The notes under the pieces: model-generated
Database searches by the model: none
Seen by the model: the letters and a program-made list of their open reading frames with translations, nothing else
Told to the model about the DNA's origin: nothing
Position numbers and translations under genes: made by a program
NCBI GenBank assembly: GCA_035513175.1
Contig: DATKCN010000199.1
Coordinates: forward strand, 1-10,065
Origin: DATKCN01 sp035513175
GTDB taxonomy: Bacteria; Chloroflexota; Chloroflexia; Thermomicrobiales; CFX8
Reading direction: 5' to 3'
Length of the DNA stretch: 10,065 nucleotides
Shown here: piece after piece, positions 6,778-10,065 of the stretch
Layout of the letters: the number at the start of each line of letters is the position of its first letter
Numbering within the stretch: position 1 is the stretch's first letter

Positions 6778-7833
6778 TGACTGCTCGCGCCAGCGCGCCC
6801 CGGCGCGCTCACCGTCCTGCTCATGCTGGTTCTGCTGGCGACCGCTTCCGGCATGCAGCTGTGGCCGGTGGCCAGCGCGTCGGCGCAGGAGTTCGTCCCG
6901 ACCATTGAATGGCGCATGCTGGCGCGCCACACCGGGCAGAGCCTGATCGATTCCGACGATCTGACGGTGGCTCGGGCCTACGTGCATCCGGATGTCTACA
7001 CGGTGGCCTTCGACGGCTGCCCGTCGTTCAGCGGCGGCGAGGGCGTGGTGACGCACACCTACACCATCACCGGCGGTGAGCTGGCTGAGCCACGCGTCAT
7101 CGTCCATTCGGCACGCCCCCGCCGCATCCTGTTGCCGCAGCGTGGCGGGTGGGAGTCGGTGAGCTGCGACGACCTGGAAATGCGGACCGACTTGCCGCTG
7201 GACACGTAAACGGGCACGCTGCACGTCTCCGAGCAAAGCGAGCTGCTGGGCGACACGATCGAGGGGACGTCCGCGCCGCTCACGATCACACTCAAGGACA
7301 TTCTGATCATCTCCGTCGGCGACTCGTATGGCTCCGGCGAAGGCGCGCCCGACCGGGAAGTACAGTACGGTCCGTTGGGGCACGTCGAGATACCCGCCCA
7401 CTGGCAGGACGAGCAGTGCCACCGCGCGGCCTGGGCCGGGCCATCGCAGGCGGCCGCTATCCTGGAGCGCGTGGACCCGCACACCTCCGTCACGTTCGTG
7501 TCGCTGGCCTGCTCGGGCGCGACGATTAACACGCTGATCTACGACCCCGGCTATAAAGGCGCAGGGTTACTGCGCCACTATGCGGGCATCTACCCCAAGG
7601 CGGATCATCCGTCCCTTGCCACGTTCGTCCCGGCGCAGATGGAGCAGGCCGCGTACATCGCCGAAGGGCGGGAAATCGATGCACTGCTCGTCTCCGGCGG
7701 CGGAACCTTCACCGGCGACCTGATCGCGCCCAGCGGTCAGATCGAGGTCTCCGGCTCGAACGTCACGGTGTACGGCGGGTTGATCGGACGGACGGTCAAG
7801 CTGTCGGGGAGTGGGTGGAGGATCGTGGCGTAG
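6777..7833 (+). pseudogene. Secreted SGNH/GDSL hydrolase, frameshifted, interrupted and C-terminally replaced
   Basis: The ATG at 6777 (after AAAGGG) encodes MTARASAPR, the basic n-region of a signal peptide. Removing one base near 6804 joins it to the hydrophobic core ALTVLLMLVLLATA and an AxA-type cleavage site (SASAQE), so a 1-base insertion in the GC-rich run at 6795-6810 has broken the gene. The frame then runs to TAA at 7207-7209 and continues unbroken after it. The second part carries the SGNH block I SVGDSYGSGEG (nucleophile Ser at 7324-7326), the family's CHRAAWAGPSQAA segment, and LACSGATI near 7505. At the usual third block, SIGGND, the sequence reads LLVSGGGTF (7684-7710) and switches to an unrelated beta-repeat tail (IAPSGQIEVSGSNVTVYGG, then LIGRTVKLSGSGW). 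The Asn, Asp and His blocks are therefore missing. An ORF could be translated from ATG 6823, but that start has no ribosome binding site. Confidence 0.75.
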
Positions 7834-7963
7834 GAACCCCACCCCCCGGCCCCCTTCCCTCGCAGGGAAGGGGGAGCCTGGATCGACAGACCGGCTGCCG
7901 TCCCCATCTCCCCCTCTCCGCGCCCGGGAGGGGGTTGGGGGGTGGGGTTTCTACGCCACGATC
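7821..7963. repeat. 143-bp C/G-rich inverted repeat holding the stop codons of both convergent genes
   Basis: The outer arms 7821-7855 and 7929-7963 are inverted copies matching at 32 of 35 positions. Each begins GATCGTGGCGTAG, which encodes Ile-Val-Ala-stop on its own strand, so both flanking proteins end the same way. The inner part holds two further hairpins: a perfect 11-bp stem (7850-7860 with 7864-7874, loop CGC) and a 7-bp stem (7910-7916 with 7928-7934). The alternating runs of C and G look like a dispersed palindromic element of the REP or small MITE type, of the kind found in Chloroflexota genomes. Confidence 0.85.
7850..7874. terminator. Candidate bidirectional terminator hairpin
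   Basis: A perfect 11-bp stem, C5TTC3T paired with AG3AAG5, closed by a 3-base CGC loop, sits between two convergent genes. No U-run follows on either strand, so it is not a textbook intrinsic terminator, but so stable a hairpin in a convergent gap would stall or end transcription from both sides. Confidence 0.4.
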
Positions 7964-10065
7964 GCCGGGATGCTGGCGTCCAGCACCGCCTTGTTGAAGG
8001 CGGGCACGTCCTTGTCCATGATCTGCTTGAGTTCGGCGATCTGGGCGTCGATGCGGGCGGCCAGGTCGTCGTAGAGGTCGAACGCCTGCTTCGTCGGGCG
8101 GTCATCGGCGCCGGAGATGGCCCAGCCGAGGCCGGCCAGCTTGGTGTTGAGCATGACCGGGTAGTTGAGCGTGTCCTGCATCGACTTGGCCTTGACCTGC
8201 ATCAGCTGGCCTTCGACGGCGTCGAGCTTTTCCTTCAGCCCCTTGGCGACGTCCTTCAGCTTCGACTCCGCGTCCGTGCCCCTGGCGCGCTTGACCCAGC
8301 CGTCGACCTGCTCGCGCACCGTGCGCAGCTGGTTGACCGCGTCGTTGATCTCCGACAGCTTGTCGCGCACCTTCAGCCCCAGCTCGTACTGCGCGACGAG
8401 GTCTTCCTGCGAGGCTTCGACGCGCGGATCGACCAGCAATTCGAACGATTCCCCGTAGTTCTCGTCGCCGACGGTGAGGTTGACCGTGTATGTGCCGGGA
8501 GCGACCTTGGGACCGGTGACGCCGGGCTGGTCACCGCCCTTGGTCTTGACCTTGTTAGCGTCGGCAGCTCGCATGTTCCAGACGAAGCGGTTGAGGCCGG
8601 GCTTGCTGGGGATATGCGGCTTGGTGTCCTCGGCGTCGTCACCTCCGGTGAGAGCGGCCGGGAAGTCTGCGGTCTCGCCGGAGTGCGGTGTGGTCTCCTC
8701 CTTCTCCACCTTGCTCGTGAAGATGTTGACGATCCCGTTGTTGCTGTTGAGGATGCCCAGGGTGATCTCGCCCTTGGGCTTGTCGGCCAGGGTGTAGTGG
8801 ATCATGACGCCATCGGGCGGGATGTTGCCGGCGTCGATGAACGTGATTCTGGCGTTGCCTTCCTCCGTCTTCTCGTACTCGAAGGCCGGGATGAAGCCAC
8901 CGGCGAAGTGGTAGTTCTTGCCGGGGATGGGGGAGTGGCCGAAGCCTGCCAGGCGGCCGATGCGGACGGTGTCCTTGGGCTTGAAGAGATGCGCCTGGGC
9001 CTTCAGAGCGTCGTCACGCAGCTGGCGCAGCAAGGTCAGGTCGTCGAAGATCCAGAAGGAGCGGCCATGCGTGCCGACGACCAGCTCGTCGCCCTTCACG
9101 ATCAGGTCGTGGATAGGAACGACGGGGAAATTGCCGCCGAGACGCTCCCAGGAATCGCCCGAGTTGAAGGAGATGTAGAGGCCGGTTTCCGTGCCCGCGT
9201 AGAGCAGGCCGGGGCGTTGCGGGTCCTCGCGAACGACGCGGGTGAAGTCGTCGTTGGGGATGCCGCCGGTGATCTTGACCCAGGTCTGGCCGTAGTCGGT
9301 CGTCTTATAGAGGTAGGGGGCGAAGTCGTCCATCTTGTAGCGGGTGGCGGCCAGCCAGGCTGTGCCGGGGTCGTGCGGCGAGGCGTCGATCAGCGAGATG
9401 AGGGCCCAGTCGGGCAGGGTGTCGGGGGTGGCGGACTGCCAGGTCTCGCCGTTGTCGCGGGAGACGTGCACCAGGCCGTCATCGGAGCCGGCCCAGAAGA
9501 CGCCGGCCTGCACCGGAGACTCGGCGATGGTGAAGACGGTGCCGTAGACCTCCGCGCCGGTGTTGTCCTTGGTGATCGGACCGCCGGAAGGGCCGAGGGT
9601 CTCGGGGTCGCCACGGGTGAGATCACCGGAGATGGGGGTCCAGCTTTCGCCCATGTTGTCGGAGCGGAAGATGACGTTGGCGCCGGTGATGAGGATGTTG
9701 TGATCGTGGGAAGAGATGATGGTCGGCGAGGTCCACTGGAAGCGGTACTTCATGTCGGCCGCGCCCCAGCCCATGTAGGACTCGGGCCAGACGGTGATGT
9801 TGCGCAGCTGGCCACGGGCGTGGTCGTACTTGGTGAGGTAGCCCTGCATGGAGCCGGCGAAGACGATGTCGGGGTTGTCGGGGTGGATGGCGATGTAGCC
9901 CGACTCGCCGCCGCCGATCTCGCGCCATTCGGGGAAGATGATGGCGTCGTAGTTGGAGCGGCTGGGGATCGACATGGTGGTGTTGTCCTGCTGTGCGCCG
10001 TAGACGCGGTAGGGGAACGCGTTGTCGACGGCCACATGGTAGAACTCGCCGGTCGGCTGGTTATA
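7951..10065 (-). CDS. VPS10/sortilin-like Asp-box repeat protein, partial (5' end outside window)
   Basis: The visible part is 704 residues; the frame is open to the window edge, and upstream codons (NQPTGEFYH before VAVDNAFPYRVYGAQQDN) match the family, so the start is outside. Four Asp-boxes (S-x-D-x-G-x-T-W type) mark beta-propeller blades: SDNMGESW (visible residues 135-142), SRDNGETW (202-209), TTDYGQTW (255-262) and SFNSGDSW (299-306). GTHGRSFWIFDDLT (about 331-344) is the typical end of the propeller. After it come a beta-rich segment with an FlgD-like feel (residues ~500-550, LNRFVWNMRAAD, then APGTYTVNLTVGDENYGESFEL) and a C-terminal charged helical region (about 555-690). Full-length relatives are about 1000 residues and usually exported. 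They are often annotated as glycosyl hydrolases because of the BNR repeats, but I see no catalytic evidence for that. The C-terminal IVA-stop lies inside the inverted repeat shared with the neighbouring gene. Confidence 0.87.
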   Translation of the reverse strand, partial: YNQPTGEFYHVAVDNAFPYRVYGAQQDNTTMSIPSRSNYDAIIFPEWREIGGGESGYIAIHPDNPDIVFAGSMQGYLTKYDHARGQLRNITVWPESYMGWGAADMKYRFQWTSPTIISSHDHNILITGANVIFRSDNMGESWTPISGDLTRGDPETLGPSGGPITKDNTGAEVYGTVFTIAESPVQAGVFWAGSDDGLVHVSRDNGETWQSATPDTLPDWALISLIDASPHDPGTAWLAATRYKMDDFAPYLYKTTDYGQTWVKITGGIPNDDFTRVVREDPQRPGLLYAGTETGLYISFNSGDSWERLGGNFPVVPIHDLIVKGDELVVGTHGRSFWIFDDLTLLRQLRDDALKAQAHLFKPKDTVRIGRLAGFGHSPIPGKNYHFAGGFIPAFEYEKTEEGNARITFIDAGNIPPDGVMIHYTLADKPKGEITLGILNSNNGIVNIFTSKVEKEETTPHSGETADFPAALTGGDDAEDTKPHIPSKPGLNRFVWNMRAADANKVKTKGGDQPGVTGPKVAPGTYTVNLTVGDENYGESFELLVDPRVEASQEDLVAQYELGLKVRDKLSEINDAVNQLRTVREQVDGWVKRARGTDAESKLKDVAKGLKEKLDAVEGQLMQVKAKSMQDTLNYPVMLNTKLAGLGWAISGADDRPTKQAFDLYDDLAARIDAQIAELKQIMDKDVPAFNKAVLDASIPAIVA

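Noticed and set aside
7811..8105. Short Pro/Gly-rich open frames reading through the palindromic repeat on both strands
   Set aside because: They are translations of a C/G-rich repeat joined to antisense or out-of-frame readings of the VPS10-like gene; no start signal or family was seen.
10033..10035. GTG as the start of the VPS10-like protein
   Set aside because: The codons before it (NQPTGEFYH) match the family and the frame is open to the window edge, so this is an internal valine.

Overview
The window is GC-rich bacterial chromosome. Three things suggest a Chloroflexota genome, possibly near the Thermomicrobia/Sphaerobacter group: a very large SARP/STAND regulator ending in a LuxR helix-turn-helix, a large Asp-box (VPS10/sortilin-like) protein, and a C/G-rich palindromic intergenic repeat of a kind often seen in that phylum. 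This assignment is inference from gene content only. No RNA gene, CRISPR array or transposase was seen.

Left part (1-2790, all on the minus strand). Read in the direction of transcription, a broken LuxR-type helix-turn-helix remnant (2582-2790) lies upstream of a compact sulfur cassette. The cassette is a DsrE2-type sulfur-carrier protein (1991-2422), a TusA-like sulfurtransferase (1720-1959) and a two-cysteine sulfide:quinone oxidoreductase-type flavoprotein (560-1708). Each has a good Shine-Dalgarno sequence, and that of the flavoprotein is fused to the tusA stop codon. Together they suggest sulfide or persulfide oxidation at the membrane with hand-over of sulfane sulfur to carrier proteins. 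A type II toxin-antitoxin pair follows with its own probable promoter. The antitoxin is 222-428 and the toxin starts at GTG 225 and runs off the left edge.

Centre (2966-6241, plus strand). One 1091-residue regulator carries a SARP-type winged helix and BTAD domain, a STAND/NB-ARC-like ATPase, TPR repeats and a C-terminal LuxR helix-turn-helix. Its target is not evident. A 323-bp non-coding stretch follows. It holds several GTTAC/GTAAC boxes, a 12-bp palindrome and a 9-bp direct repeat, and could be a control region for the genes to its right.

Right part (6565-10065). A 70-residue protein of unknown function overlaps by one base (TGATG) the natural start of a decayed secreted SGNH/GDSL hydrolase gene. 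That pseudogene has a 1-base frameshift in its signal peptide and an in-frame TAA. Its C-terminal half, where the Asn, Asp and His blocks should be, is replaced by a short beta-repeat tail of a different kind. It converges on a VPS10/Asp-box repeat protein gene (7951-10065, minus strand) whose 5' end is outside the window. Between them is a 143-bp inverted repeat whose outer arms (32 of 35 bases identical) contain the last codons and stop codon of both genes, so both proteins end in Ile-Val-Ala. The strongest oddities of the window are this shared-stop palindrome and the chimeric, multiply broken hydrolase.
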